The position numbers were made by a program, and so were the translations under genes. This document shows positions 26,799 to 37,045 of a DNA stretch of 57,600 nt, one piece after another. The notes under the pieces were generated by a model. It was not told the origin of the DNA. It saw nothing but the letters and a program-made list of their open reading frames with translations, and did not search any database. The first letter of the stretch is position 1; each line of letters opens with the position of its first letter. Origin of the DNA: an uncultured SAR86 cluster bacterium (GTDB lineage: Bacteria; Pseudomonadota; Gammaproteobacteria; Magnimaribacterales; AG-339-G14); contig CACJRI010000009.1 in assembly GCA_902595715.1 (NCBI GenBank), positions 1 to 57,600 on the forward strand, written 5' to 3'.

Positions 26799-29120
26799 AT
26801 GCCAAAGCTTTTTTTAATTATTACTTTATTTTCAGCATCTTTGATTTCTCAAAATGAAGATTCTTGGTTAATTGATGACATTAGAATCACAGGCTTGCAA
26901 AGGGTTTCTGCTGGAAGTGTATTTGCAGTAATGCCTGTTGGACTTGGCGATCTTGTAAGCAGAGATCTTCTAAAAGAAATAACTTTATCTATTTTTGAAA
27001 CCGAAAAATTTGACGATGTAAAGTTAGGAAGAGATGGCAATGCCTTGCTTATTGACTTAAAAGAAAGGCCTACAATCGATGAGATTTTCATCGAAGGTAA
27101 TAAGCAAATTAAATCAGACGCTCTTTTGGATGGGCTAAAAAAATCAGGTATTTTTGAAGGGGCTCTTTATAAAAGATCTGTATTCGAAAGTTTAAGTGTT
27201 GAGCTAGAAAGGCAATATTCATCTCAAGGTAAATATTCTGCATCTGTAGAAGTAAAAACCGACGAACTTCCTAAGAATAGAATAAAACTATCTATTTTAA
27301 TTGAAGAAGGAAGTTCCTCTACTTTAAGAAAAATAAACATAATTGGAAACAATTTTTTTTCTAATCAAGATATTCTTGATGAATTTAAGTTGCGAGAAAA
27401 AGACTGGCTGTCTGTATTTAGGAGAGGTTCAAATTATTCAAGAGAAAATTTAAAAGGAGATCTTGAGACTCTTGAATCAATGTATAAAAACAATGGTTAT
27501 TTGAATTATAAAGTAACAAATACCATGGTTTCTTTATCTAAAAATAAAGAAGATTTGTTTATCACTATCTCAATTGATGAAGGTGATGTATATAGGGTTA
27601 GTGATGTAAAACTTGCCGGTGATTTAGAGGACAAAGAGCTTTTTATTAGAAGCTTAATTAATATTCCAGTTAATGAGATTTATATTGAAGGCTTTTTAAA
27701 AGCGTCTGAAGATCGAATTGTAAATTTATTAGAAAACCTTGGATACATGAATGCTGAGGTGTCAACTTCTAAAGATGTTGATGAAAAACAAAAACAGGTA
27801 TCTTTGACTTTATTTGTTGATCCGGGACAAAGGGCAATGGTAAATCGCATCTCTTTCGAAGGAAATGAGAGAACTCATGATGTTGTACTTAGAAGGGAAA
27901 TGCGTCAAATGGAAAAAAGCTGGATTTCAAATAATCTTCTTGATGCTTCTAAATTGAGACTGAATAGATTGGGTTTTTTTAAAAGTGTGGAGTATGAAAA
28001 AAAATCTGTTCCTGGTTCATCTGATGAAGTTGATGTAATTTTTAAAGTTGAAGAGCAGTATTCAGGATCGATAGGAGGATCTTTAGGCTATGGCGCTTAT
28101 GGATTCAGTTTGGGGGCAAATTATTCAGAAAAGAATGCATTCGGAACAGGCAACTCTGTTTCTGTAGGAATAAACTATAGTGAGTGGAGACAAGACTTAT
28201 CTTTTGATTTTTTTGATCCTTATTTCACTATAGATGGAATTGGACTGGGATACGGTGCCTATTTAAGAAAAACAGATTATGGAAATTTTAATATTGCTGC
28301 ATACAATACAGACTCTTATGGGGGAAGCGTCAGATTTCAACTCCCCATCAGTGAAATTGAGTCATTATCGCTATCATTAGCTTTGGACAATACGCAATTA
28401 GCTACAAATTTTTATAGTTCAAGACAATTGCAAGATTTCTATAATTCAGAAGGCTCTGAGTTTACTACCTACAGTGCATCAGTAAGCTGGGCTAGATTTA
28501 GTTTGGACAGGGGCTTATTTCCTACTAATGGTTCAAGCAATACAATATCTTTGTCTTTAACCCTTCCCGGAAGCAATTTAAATTACGGGAGATTCACTCA
28601 TGAATTTAAGATTTTCAGACCCTTACCTCAGAGACTAATCTTTGGATATAGATCAAGAATTGGAATTTTGTTTGCTTATGAAGATACAGAAACTGCGCCG
28701 CCTTATCAGCATTTTTATGCAGGAGGTATGAGGTCAGTCAGGGGATTTAGACAAAATTATCTTGGTCCAAAAGCAGTTTATGATTCAGGCTATAACCCAA
28801 GATATCAAAGGCCTGTTGGAGGTCCTTATAGTCTTGCTGGAGGATTTGACCTAATCATTCCTTTAGACTTTGTTCCTGATCCAAGATCTGTCAGAGGCTC
28901 TGTATTTTTAGACTATGGAAATGTTTTTAGTGACGGCTGTCGATCTTATGAAGTTAATTGTTATGAATTTGATTTATCTGAGCTTAGATATTCTTTAGGT
29001 GTTGGAGTCACATGGATAACTGCTTTAGGCCCTTTATCTTTTGCCATCTCTCAGGTATTCAACGATACACCTGATGATAGGACAGAAACTTTTCAATTTG
29101 AAATCGGTACTCAATTTTAA
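26799..29120 (+). CDS. bamA: Outer membrane protein assembly factor BamA
   Basis: BamA is the central barrel of the BAM complex, inserting proteins into the outer membrane. The 773-residue protein has a signal peptide, five POTRA repeats (to about residue 400), and the C-terminal barrel with GGMRSVRGFRQNYLGP containing the VRGF motif of loop L6. It ends in a terminal phenylalanine (FQFEIGTQF), typical of outer-membrane barrels. Length is close to E. coli (810). The lipoprotein partner BamE is at 14588. Confidence 0.97.
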   Translation: MPKLFLIITLFSASLISQNEDSWLIDDIRITGLQRVSAGSVFAVMPVGLGDLVSRDLLKEITLSIFETEKFDDVKLGRDGNALLIDLKERPTIDEIFIEGNKQIKSDALLDGLKKSGIFEGALYKRSVFESLSVELERQYSSQGKYSASVEVKTDELPKNRIKLSILIEEGSSSTLRKINIIGNNFFSNQDILDEFKLREKDWLSVFRRGSNYSRENLKGDLETLESMYKNNGYLNYKVTNTMVSLSKNKEDLFITISIDEGDVYRVSDVKLAGDLEDKELFIRSLINIPVNEIYIEGFLKASEDRIVNLLENLGYMNAEVSTSKDVDEKQKQVSLTLFVDPGQRAMVNRISFEGNERTHDVVLRREMRQMEKSWISNNLLDASKLRLNRLGFFKSVEYEKKSVPGSSDEVDVIFKVEEQYSGSIGGSLGYGAYGFSLGANYSEKNAFGTGNSVSVGINYSEWRQDLSFDFFDPYFTIDGIGLGYGAYLRKTDYGNFNIAAYNTDSYGGSVRFQLPISEIESLSLSLALDNTQLATNFYSSRQLQDFYNSEGSEFTTYSASVSWARFSLDRGLFPTNGSSNTISLSLTLPGSNLNYGRFTHEFKIFRPLPQRLIFGYRSRIGILFAYEDTETAPPYQHFYAGGMRSVRGFRQNYLGPKAVYDSGYNPRYQRPVGGPYSLAGGFDLIIPLDFVPDPRSVRGSVFLDYGNVFSDGCRSYEVNCYEFDLSELRYSLGVGVTWITALGPLSFAISQVFNDTPDDRTETFQFEIGTQF

Positions 29121-29144
29121 AAAAAAATAAGAATTTTTTCTATC

Positions 29145-29170
29145 AAAAGGGTAAACTTCAATACCTTTTT
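29145..29170 (+). terminator. Weak hairpin with T-run between bamA and skp
   Basis: AAAAGGGTA and TACCTTTT can pair with one bulged G around a loop of about nine bases, followed by several Ts. The stem is AT-rich and weak. It sits in an 82-base gap and could attenuate transcription between bamA and skp, but it may be chance. Confidence 0.25.
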
Positions 29171-29202
29171 TAATTAAAATATCTACATCTAAGGGGTTTT
29201 AT

Positions 29203-29730
29203 ATGAAAAGCATAAAAAAATTATTAATTTTTACTTATCTATCTTTTTTTACTGGTTCAGTCTTCGTTTCTGAAGGAATTGCCGTAATAGATTACAACGC
29301 GATTTTCCTTGGGACTGATCTAGCAAGAGAGCGCATCGATGATTTAAGAGATTCTCCTGACTACAAAGAACTTACTGACGAGGCACAATCAAAGGACAGC
29401 GAAAGAATTAAGCTAGCTGAGAAGTTAAATAAAGACGAATCAACTTTATCCGATTCCGAAAAAGAAGAAATTTTAAAGAAAATCCAAACTTTATATCAAA
29501 GCATACAACTCCTTTCACAGCAAATTCAAGCTAAAGAACAAGAAGTAACTCAAAAGCTTCAAGCTGATCAAGCAGAGGCAGTTCAAAAAGTAGTAAATGA
29601 GCTCATCAAGGCTAAAAAAATTAAAATGCTTTTGAATTCTCAAGCTTTGCTTGCTTTTGATAGATCAGATGAAAAAATAAATCTTACTCCTGAAGTTGTT
29701 GATCTCATTAATAAAGAACAGAAAAAATAA
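29203..29730 (+). CDS. skp: Periplasmic chaperone Skp (OmpH)
   Basis: Skp is a trimeric periplasmic chaperone that holds unfolded outer-membrane proteins. The 175-residue protein has a signal peptide (about residues 1-24), then GIAVIDYNAIFLGT, the start of the OmpH domain, a long charged coiled-coil (about 60-130) with many Q, E and K, and the closing IKMLLNSQALLAFDRSDEKINLTPEVVDLIN (key part ALLAFDRSDEKINLT). It follows bamA and precedes lpxD, as usual. Confidence 0.93.
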   Translation: MKSIKKLLIFTYLSFFTGSVFVSEGIAVIDYNAIFLGTDLARERIDDLRDSPDYKELTDEAQSKDSERIKLAEKLNKDESTLSDSEKEEILKKIQTLYQSIQLLSQQIQAKEQEVTQKLQADQAEAVQKVVNELIKAKKIKMLLNSQALLAFDRSDEKINLTPEVVDLINKEQKK

Positions 29731-29736
29731 TATAGT

Positions 29737-30711
29737 TTGCCAAAAAAGACCTATAAGCTATCAGAAATTTCAGACTTTCTTGGCGGTCAATTAGAAGGCG
29801 ATCCTTCAAAGTCTATAACTGATATTAATACACTGTCAGAAGCTCATGAAAGCTCAATTTCCTTTATCTATAATAAGAAATTTTTAAAAGACCTTAAAAG
29901 TACATCTGCAGCTGCGGTTTTATTATCTGAAGACTACAAAGAACATTGTCATAAAGACTTCATCCTAGTTTCTAATCCACACGAAGCTTATGCAAAGTTA
30001 ACTCAACTCTTTGCAGGAAATATAAGAGAAAATATCTCAACACAAAACCATATAGATTCATTATTAAAATCGGATGTTCAAATTGGAAATAATGTATTTA
30101 TAGGAAAAAATGTAATTGTTGAAGATGGGGTAATTATTAATCATGGCTGTTATATCGGGGATGATGTTTTCATTGGGTCAAAAAGTTATCTCCATCCAAA
30201 TGTGTGTCTCTATCATTCTACAAAGTTAGGAAGTGGGAATATTATTCATGCAAACTCCGTAATTGGTTCTGATGGCTTGGGTTTTGCAAAAATTCAAAAC
30301 TCTTGGGAAAAGATCGAACACCTTGGTTTTGTTGAAATTAAAGATGATGTCGAAATTGGTGCCTCATGTACTATTGATAGAGCGTCATTGGGGTCTACTA
30401 TTTTGAATAACGGGGTTAAACTCGATAATCAAGTTCATATCGCCCATAATTGCATCATTGGAAAAAACACCATTATTGGGGCGAAAACTGCTATTGCAGG
30501 CTCTACAGAAATTGGAGAAGATTGCCTTATTGGAGGGGGTTGCGGAATAGTTGATAATATAAAAATAACAAACGAAGTTAGAATTAATCCGATGACCTAT
30601 GTAACTAAATCAATAAATAAATCAGGTATATATTCTGGCGGTGCTGTCGTTTTAGAACATTCAAAATGGTTAAAACACATTACAATTCAAAAAAAACACT
30701 TTGATGATTGA
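29737..30711 (+). CDS. lpxD: UDP-3-O-acylglucosamine N-acyltransferase
   Basis: LpxD adds the second acyl chain in lipid A synthesis. The 324-residue protein has an N-terminal uridine-binding domain and a left-handed beta-helix made of hexapeptide repeats ([18 protein letters not shown] and following), with the catalytic histidine in [13 protein letters not shown]. The start codon is TTG six bases after the skp stop; no ATG is nearby. It overlaps fabZ by eight bases. Confidence 0.96.
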   Translation: MPKKTYKLSEISDFLGGQLEGDPSKSITDINTLSEAHESSISFIYNKKFLKDLKSTSAAAVLLSEDYKEHCHKDFILVSNPHEAYAKLTQLFAGNIRENISTQNHIDSLLKSDVQIGNNVFIGKNVIVEDGVIINHGCYIGDDVFIGSKSYLHPNVCLYHSTKLGSGNIIHANSVIGSDGLGFAKIQNSWEKIEHLGFVEIKDDVEIGASCTIDRASLGSTILNNGVKLDNQVHIAHNCIIGKNTIIGAKTAIAGSTEIGEDCLIGGGCGIVDNIKITNEVRINPMTYVTKSINKSGIYSGGAVVLEHSKWLKHITIQKKHFDD

Positions 30712-31141
30712 TATAGAAAAAATAAAGACTTTGTTACCTCATAGATATCCTTTTCTTCTAGTAGATAGAGTTGAGGAGCTGGAAGAGCATAAATATATAA
30801 AAGCTTATAAAAATATCACTAATAGCGAACCTTATTTTCTAGGTCATTTTCCTAATAGATCAGTAATGCCTGGAGTTTTAATTTTGGAGGCTTTAGCTCA
30901 AGCTTCTGGTGTTTTGGGGTTTGTCTCGATGAATAAAACTCCTGAAGAAGGCTCTATGTATTATTTTGTAGGGGCAGACAAATTACGTTTTAAGAACCCA
31001 GTTATTCCAGGAGATAAACTTACCTTGGAATCAACTAAAATTTCTGAAAAAGCAGGAATTTGGAAATTTGATTGCAAGGCTTCCGTTGGAGATAAATTTA
31101 TTTGTTCTGCAATTGTTCTTTGTGCCGATCGCCCTAAATGA
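30704..31141 (+). CDS. fabZ: 3-hydroxyacyl-ACP dehydratase FabZ
   Basis: FabZ dehydrates 3-hydroxyacyl-ACP in fatty acid elongation and competes with LpxA/LpxD for the same pool. The 145-residue hot-dog protein has [14 protein letters not shown], the catalytic histidine in [21 protein letters not shown] (key part [12 protein letters not shown]) with its glutamate, and a late KFDCKA. The frame opens with a TTG at 30701 followed by ATG at 30704; the ATG is taken as the start. It overlaps both neighbours, so lpxD-fabZ-lpxA are coupled. Confidence 0.97.
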   Translation: MIDIEKIKTLLPHRYPFLLVDRVEELEEHKYIKAYKNITNSEPYFLGHFPNRSVMPGVLILEALAQASGVLGFVSMNKTPEEGSMYYFVGADKLRFKNPVIPGDKLTLESTKISEKAGIWKFDCKASVGDKFICSAIVLCADRPK

Positions 31142-31908
31142 TTCATCCAACGGCTCAAATTGATTCATCTTCAGAAATAGATGAAGGCGTGTCTATAGGT
31201 CCTTTTACAGTCATCGGGCCAAATGTAAAAATTTATTCAGGAACGGTTATTGAAGGTAACGCATTTATTCACAAGAATACTTTAATAGGAAAAAATAACC
31301 TTATTTTTCCCTTTGCCAGTATAGGTGGCGATCCACAAGACTTAAAATACAAAGGGGAGGAAACATATCTCGAGATCGGAGATCATAATGAAATAAGGGA
31401 AGGATCCACTATAAATAGAGGAACTGTTCAAGAAGACGGAAAAACAATTATTGGAAATAACAATTTACTCATGGCCTATACCCATGTTGCTCACGATTGT
31501 ATTTTAGAAGATGATATTGTAATGACAAACAATTCTGGAGTAGCAGGAGTTGTCAGTGTTGGAAAAGGAGCAAGACTAAGCGGTTTCACTTTGGTACACC
31601 AATTTTGCAAGATAGGGAGTTTCAGTTTTAGTGCTTTAGGAACAATCATTACTAAAGATGTTCCTGCTTATGTAAGAGTGAGTGGAAATCCCGCAATACC
31701 AAGAGGACTAAATACAGTGGGTATTCAAAGGCAAGGGTTATCCAAGGAAGCCAGTGAAGCTCTAAAGGAGTCTTACAAAATTTTGTATCTCAGGAAAAAT
31801 AAATTGGAAGATGCAAAAAAAGAAATAATCTCTAGATTCAAAGAAATCCAAGAATTAAATCTTTTCATTGAAAGCATTTCAAATACTGAAAGAAGTATTG
31901 TTCGTTAA
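31138..31908 (+). CDS. lpxA: UDP-N-acetylglucosamine acyltransferase
   Basis: LpxA carries out the first acylation of lipid A synthesis. The 256-residue hexapeptide-repeat protein starts [22 protein letters not shown], contains the catalytic histidine in [13 protein letters not shown], and has the C-terminal helical domain ([21 protein letters not shown]). Length is the same as the family norm (about 260). It overlaps the fabZ stop by four bases. Confidence 0.97.
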   Translation: MIHPTAQIDSSSEIDEGVSIGPFTVIGPNVKIYSGTVIEGNAFIHKNTLIGKNNLIFPFASIGGDPQDLKYKGEETYLEIGDHNEIREGSTINRGTVQEDGKTIIGNNNLLMAYTHVAHDCILEDDIVMTNNSGVAGVVSVGKGARLSGFTLVHQFCKIGSFSFSALGTIITKDVPAYVRVSGNPAIPRGLNTVGIQRQGLSKEASEALKESYKILYLRKNKLEDAKKEIISRFKEIQELNLFIESISNTERSIVR

Positions 31909-31919
31909 AGGTAAATATA

Positions 31920-33035
31920 TTGAAAGTCGCAGTATGTGCAGGAGAGGAATCTGGAGATGCCCTCGGTCATGAACTCCTCATTGACTTAAAAAAAAATAAT
32001 AAAGACATCGAGTTTATTGGTGTTGGAGGTTCGCTGATGGAAAGTGTGGGCTTACAAAGTTTTTTTCCTATCGCGGATATTTCATATATGGGCTTAATTG
32101 ATCCATTACTTAATTTAAAAAAAATTTTAAACATAAGAAAAGATTTTATAAATTTCTTAAAAACAGAGAATCCGGATGTATTTATCGGGATAGATAGTCC
32201 TTCTTTTAATAGTGGAATTTGTAAAGCATTGAGAAAAGAAACCAATATCAAAACAGTACAGTATGTTTGTCCTCAGTTTTGGGCATGGCGTTATGGAAGA
32301 GTTTATAGATTCAATTCTCTGTACCATAAAATCTTTTCGTTATTTCCTTTTGAATCGAAGCTTTTAAAAAAACATAATGTTAACTTCTCTTATGTGGGCC
32401 ATCCTTTAGCTGAAAATTTACCTAGTAATCATGATGAAATTACTTTGAGAAAAGATTTAAACATACCCTTAAATAAGGAAGTCATAGCTATTTTACCCGG
32501 CAGCAGAAAGTCAGAAATTAAACACCATGGTAAACCCTTAGCAGATTTTATAAAGAAATATAAAAAATATAATCCCGATACTGAAATTATTCTGGCTTTA
32601 AATAAAGAATCTGATCTTACAGGGGAGTTAAAAAAATTATCAAAGACCATTAGAGTAATTTTTAATACTACTCAAAGGGTTTTGGCTATTTGTGACTTGG
32701 CTGTAATAGCATCTGGTACAGCTACTCTGGAAGCTGCAATCTTGGCTAAACCAATGGTAGTAATATATAAAAGCAACCCCTTGAGTAACTTCATCCTTTC
32801 TAACTTTTTTCTAAAAACTGAATTCATATCTCTTCCAAATATTCTTTCTCAAAAAAAAGTTGTTTTTGAATTGAGGCAAAATCAAGTCTCGGGAAATGAA
32901 ATTTATGAAAAGGTTAATCTTACTTATAAAAACAAGCGCAAGATCTCTGAAAAACTGAGCTTAATAAGGGAAAGTTTATTGGTTTTAGATTCAAATAAGT
33001 TCTCAAAAGCTTTAAATGAAATCCTTTCTAAATGA
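31920..33035 (+). CDS. lpxB: Lipid-A-disaccharide synthase
   Basis: LpxB condenses lipid X with UDP-diacylglucosamine to make the lipid A disaccharide at the inner membrane. The 371-residue GT19 protein has the N-terminal AGEESGDALGHELL, FIGVGGSLMESVG, QYVCPQFWAWRYGR, AILPGSRKSEI and the late ASGTATLEAAI, all typical. The start is TTG (MKVAVCAGEESGD); no nearby ATG fits. Its stop overlaps the rnhB ATG. Confidence 0.96.
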   Translation: MKVAVCAGEESGDALGHELLIDLKKNNKDIEFIGVGGSLMESVGLQSFFPIADISYMGLIDPLLNLKKILNIRKDFINFLKTENPDVFIGIDSPSFNSGICKALRKETNIKTVQYVCPQFWAWRYGRVYRFNSLYHKIFSLFPFESKLLKKHNVNFSYVGHPLAENLPSNHDEITLRKDLNIPLNKEVIAILPGSRKSEIKHHGKPLADFIKKYKKYNPDTEIILALNKESDLTGELKKLSKTIRVIFNTTQRVLAICDLAVIASGTATLEAAILAKPMVVIYKSNPLSNFILSNFFLKTEFISLPNILSQKKVVFELRQNQVSGNEIYEKVNLTYKNKRKISEKLSLIRESLLVLDSNKFSKALNEILSK

Positions 33036-33592
33036 AATCCTATCTTGTTGGAGTAGATGAGGTAGGTAGGGGGTGTTTATTTGGTCCAGTTATTGCTGCA
33101 GCAGTCATTTTAGATAAATATCAAAACTCTGAATTGAAAGATTCAAAAAAACTTTCGGAGAAGAAAAGAGTTCTTATCTGTAATCAAATACGAAAAAATG
33201 CAAAAAGAGTATCTATAGGAGAAGCTTCTGTAGAAGAAATAGATATTTTGAATATCAAGGAGGCTAGCCTTCTGGCAATGAAAAGGGCTATTTTAGGTTT
33301 AAAAATTAAAAATATAGAAGTTCTGGTAGATGGCACAGATAAACCAAAAATTAATTATCCCTGTAAGGCAATTATTAAAGCTGACGATAAAATTCCAGAA
33401 GTAATGGCCGCATCGATCGTTGCAAAAGTTTTTAGAGACGATTTAATGAATGCTTTTAGTAAAAAATATCCTGACTTTTCTTTAGAAAAAAACAAAGGAT
33501 ATCCAACAAAAAACCACTTAAATATTCTAAAATCTTTAGGTCCAACTAAATACCATAGAATGAGTTTTAAGCCAGTTTTAGATGCAAGATAA
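33032..33592 (+). CDS. rnhB: Ribonuclease HII
   Basis: RNase HII removes single ribonucleotides from DNA. The 186-residue protein has the catalytic DEVGRG at 9-14, a second acidic residue in KDSKKLSEKKR, a third in VLVDGTDKP, and IIKADDKIPEVMAASIVAKV, all family hallmarks. It overlaps lpxB by four bases and dnaE by 11, in the conserved lpxB-rnhB-dnaE order. Confidence 0.97.
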   Translation: MKSYLVGVDEVGRGCLFGPVIAAAVILDKYQNSELKDSKKLSEKKRVLICNQIRKNAKRVSIGEASVEEIDILNIKEASLLAMKRAILGLKIKNIEVLVDGTDKPKINYPCKAIIKADDKIPEVMAASIVAKVFRDDLMNAFSKKYPDFSLEKNKGYPTKNHLNILKSLGPTKYHRMSFKPVLDAR

Positions 33593-36500
33593 AAAATTTA
33601 CACACCTAAATATCCATAGTGAGTACTCTATAATAGATAGCATAGTCAAAATTGACCATCTCTCTGAAAAAGCAAAACAATACAACTATGAAAGTTTGGC
33701 TATTACCGATTCAGCTAACCTTTTTGGTTTTTTAAAATTTTATAAAGCAGTAAGATCAAAAGGAATAAAGCCAATTGCTGGGGCAGAAATTAATCATGTC
33801 AGAGATAGTTCGTCACACAAAGAACATGCTAATTTGACATTGATCGCTAAAAATCAATTAGGTTATAAAAATCTGATAAAACTAATTTCAAAATCTCAAA
33901 TATTAGGCAAGACATCAGGCGTTCCTGTAATAGAAAGTGCGTGGCTATCCGAGCATGCTGAAGGACTTATTGCTTTATCAGGAGGATTTAGAGGTCACAT
34001 AGGAAAAGCTGTTTTAGATAATAATCACGATCTTTTTTTAAAAAGGATTAAGTACTTTCAAAAATTATTTGAAGAAGATTTCATCTTGGAAATATCCAGA
34101 ATCAATAGGCCTCAAGAAGACTTATACAATGAATACATACTTTCCCAGGCAAAAGAACTTGGATTGCCAGTAGTGGCAACAAACGAAGTGAGATTTATAA
34201 ATCAAGAAGATTTTGAGGCTCATGAAACAAGAGTATGTATTCAAAATGGAGAAGTATTGAGTGATTCAAAAAGAAAGAGAAATTATTATGAAAATCAGTA
34301 TTTTCTATCTCCTGAAGAAATGTATGAAAAATTCAAGGACATTCCTGAGGTACTTACGAATGCTTATGAATTATCAAGAAAATGCAACTTAGAAATAGAA
34401 ACTGGTATTTACGTTTTACCTGACTTCGAAACGCCTTTGAATAAAACAGCTGCCGATCACTTGATAGAACTTTCCAAAAATAATCTTAAAGAAAAAATTA
34501 AAGATTTTTCTGAAGATGAAAAAGTTGAATACTTAGACAGGCTTGATTTTGAATTAGATGTGATATCTAAAATGGGTTATTCCGGATATTTTTTGGTCGT
34601 GTCTGATTTTGTCAATTGGGCTCAGGAAAACAACGTACCAGTAGGCCCTGGAAGAGGATCAGGGGCAGCTTCCCTAGTTGCTTATTGTTTAGGTATAACA
34701 GGAATTGATCCTCTGAAATACGGTTTACTCTTCGAAAGATTTCTAAACCCAGATAGGATAAGTAATCCCGATTTTGATATAGATTTTTGTAAAGACGGTA
34801 GGGATAAAGTAATTGATTACGTTACTCAAAAATATGGAAAAGAGGCAGTTGCTCAAATATGTACTTTTGGAACTATGGCTGCAAGAGCTGTTGTAAGAGA
34901 TGTTGCAAGGGCCCAAGGAAAGTCTTATGGCTTAGCAGATAGATTGGCAAAAATGATTCCTTTTTCACCTGATATGACCCTTGCAAAAGCTTTGGATAAT
35001 AATGACTTAAAAAGAGTATTAAAAACCGATGAGCAAGCGGAAGAAATATTTGATATGGCAAGAAAACTGGAAGGAATCATTAGGAATGTTGGAAAACATG
35101 CGGCAGGAGTAGTCATAGCACCTTCAGAAATAAATGATTTTTCCCCTCTTTATCTCGATGAGGCTACAGATACCTTAGCCACTCAATTTGATATGAAAGA
35201 TATTGAGTCAGTTGGCTTGCAAAAATTTGATTTTTTGGGTTTAAGAACTTTGACAATTATTAAAGATGCTTTAGATCTTATCAACACAAAAAGAGAAAAG
35301 CTTAATTTAGAGTCAATAGATTTAGACCAAATAGATCTTGAAGATAGAATGACATTTGATCTTTTGCAAAGTGGTCTTACAACAGGAGTATTTCAACTAG
35401 AATCTCGAGGTCTAAAAGAGTATCTAGTGAAAATAAAACCATCATCTTTTGAAGATATTATCTCAGTTGTTGCTTTATATAGACCAGGACCGTTAGATGC
35501 TGGAATGGTTGATACCTTTATTAATAGAAAGCACGGCTCAGAAAAAACGGACTATCTTGGAGATAAAGATATCGAAAAAGTATTAAAAAATACTTACGGT
35601 GTAATTGTTTACCAAGAGCAAGTCATGCAATTGGCTCAAGAATATTCAGGCTTTTCTTTAGGCCAAGCAGATCTTCTTAGAAGAGCAATGGGTAAGAAAA
35701 TTCCGGAAGAAATGGAAAGACAAAGACCTGAATTTATCAATGGAGCTTTAAAAAAAGGAAAAGTAGAAAGAGCGGCAGAAGGGTTGTTTGATCAAATCCA
35801 AACTTTTGCAGGATATGGCTTCAACAAAGCTCATTCAGCAGGATATGGGCTTATAGCATTTCAAACAGCATGGCTTAAAGCTCATTATCCAGTAGAGTTT
35901 TTAAGTGCCGCTTTGTCCTCAGATTTGGATGATTCAGATAGAGTCAGATTACTTCTAGATGATTGTAAGAATTTTGAAATAGATATTCTTAAACCTGATG
36001 TTAATAAAAGCCACCTGAACTTTGTTAATCAAGGCGATAATGAAATTTTGTACGGTTTAGGAGCAGTGAAAGGTTTAGGCAAGGCTGCTATTGAGAACAT
36101 TATCAGCGAACGACAACACAAACCTTTTGAAAATTTATATGATTTTTGCGCGAGGGTAGACTTAAGCAAAGTAGATAAAAGGGGTATTGAACCCCTAATC
36201 AAATCTGGCGCAATGGATTCCTTTAATTTATCTCGAAAAGAGATGTTGGAAAGTCTAGAAGATGCAATGAAGTATGCAAAACAAAGCACTATGACACAAG
36301 AAAGTGGGATTTCAGACTTGTTTGGCGGAATCAGTGAAAGCAATGATTTCATTCCTGTCAAAAAAGATAAGTACGATGATTTTGCCAATTCAAAATTTGA
36401 ATTTTCAGCTCTTGGATTTTATTTAGAAACGCATCCGGTTAAAGAACATTACTGGGAATTGAAAAAACTTGGAACACATTCTATTGAAAATGTTAAAGAA

Positions 36501-37043
36501 GAAAGAGTAAATACGATATCGGGTGTTGTCATTCGTCAAAATAGAATTCAAACGCGCAGAGGACCCTTGGTGTTTGCTACTTTAGATGATGGAACAGATA
36601 GGATAGAGCTTGTCATCTCGTCAGAAGTTCTTGATAATTTTGAAGGAAATTTAAACCCTCAAAAAATCTATATTGCTAGTGGAGATGTTTCTTTCGAAAA
36701 GGATACACAAAAGAAAAATATCGGGTTGCAAAAGAAGATGAGAGTTACGGATCTGAAGTCTCTTGAAGAGGCAAGGATAAGGTCTGTCACTAAATTAAAA
36801 ATCAATATCGAAGGACAAGAAAAAAAAGATGTTCTAGATATTGTTGAAAACCTTAAAGCAATAGCTTTGACAGAAAATAACTCTCAGGGCAGCCAAATAG
36901 AGATGCAATATAATCTTAATACAGGTACGGCAAATATTGAGTTAGATAAAGATTTTAGAATTCTTTTAAATGACGATAATATGGATAAACTTATTGAGAA
37001 TTGTGGTAAAGAAAATATTGATTTCCAATATCGCGCGAGATAA
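33582..37043 (+). CDS. dnaE: DNA polymerase III alpha subunit
   Basis: DnaE is the replicative polymerase. The 1153-residue protein has an N-terminal PHP domain (THLNIHSEYSIIDSI), the palm with PDFDIDFCKDGRD carrying two catalytic aspartates, VGPGRGSGAASLVAYCLGI (key part GPGRGSGAASLVAY), FLGLRTLTIIKDAL, YRPGPLDAGM, GYGFNKAHSAGYGLIAFQTAWLKAHYP (key part FNKAHSAGYG), a tandem HhH region, and a C-terminal OB fold. Length nearly equals E. coli (1160). The start ATG lies in the end of rnhB. Candidate accessory clamp-loader subunits lie at 40679 and 48597. Confidence 0.98.
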   Translation: MQDKKFTHLNIHSEYSIIDSIVKIDHLSEKAKQYNYESLAITDSANLFGFLKFYKAVRSKGIKPIAGAEINHVRDSSSHKEHANLTLIAKNQLGYKNLIKLISKSQILGKTSGVPVIESAWLSEHAEGLIALSGGFRGHIGKAVLDNNHDLFLKRIKYFQKLFEEDFILEISRINRPQEDLYNEYILSQAKELGLPVVATNEVRFINQEDFEAHETRVCIQNGEVLSDSKRKRNYYENQYFLSPEEMYEKFKDIPEVLTNAYELSRKCNLEIETGIYVLPDFETPLNKTAADHLIELSKNNLKEKIKDFSEDEKVEYLDRLDFELDVISKMGYSGYFLVVSDFVNWAQENNVPVGPGRGSGAASLVAYCLGITGIDPLKYGLLFERFLNPDRISNPDFDIDFCKDGRDKVIDYVTQKYGKEAVAQICTFGTMAARAVVRDVARAQGKSYGLADRLAKMIPFSPDMTLAKALDNNDLKRVLKTDEQAEEIFDMARKLEGIIRNVGKHAAGVVIAPSEINDFSPLYLDEATDTLATQFDMKDIESVGLQKFDFLGLRTLTIIKDALDLINTKREKLNLESIDLDQIDLEDRMTFDLLQSGLTTGVFQLESRGLKEYLVKIKPSSFEDIISVVALYRPGPLDAGMVDTFINRKHGSEKTDYLGDKDIEKVLKNTYGVIVYQEQVMQLAQEYSGFSLGQADLLRRAMGKKIPEEMERQRPEFINGALKKGKVERAAEGLFDQIQTFAGYGFNKAHSAGYGLIAFQTAWLKAHYPVEFLSAALSSDLDDSDRVRLLLDDCKNFEIDILKPDVNKSHLNFVNQGDNEILYGLGAVKGLGKAAIENIISERQHKPFENLYDFCARVDLSKVDKRGIEPLIKSGAMDSFNLSRKEMLESLEDAMKYAKQSTMTQESGISDLFGGISESNDFIPVKKDKYDDFANSKFEFSALGFYLETHPVKEHYWELKKLGTHSIENVKEERVNTISGVVIRQNRIQTRRGPLVFATLDDGTDRIELVISSEVLDNFEGNLNPQKIYIASGDVSFEKDTQKKNIGLQKKMRVTDLKSLEEARIRSVTKLKINIEGQEKKDVLDIVENLKAIALTENNSQGSQIEMQYNLNTGTANIELDKDFRILLNDDNMDKLIENCGKENIDFQYRAR

Positions 37044-37045
37044 AC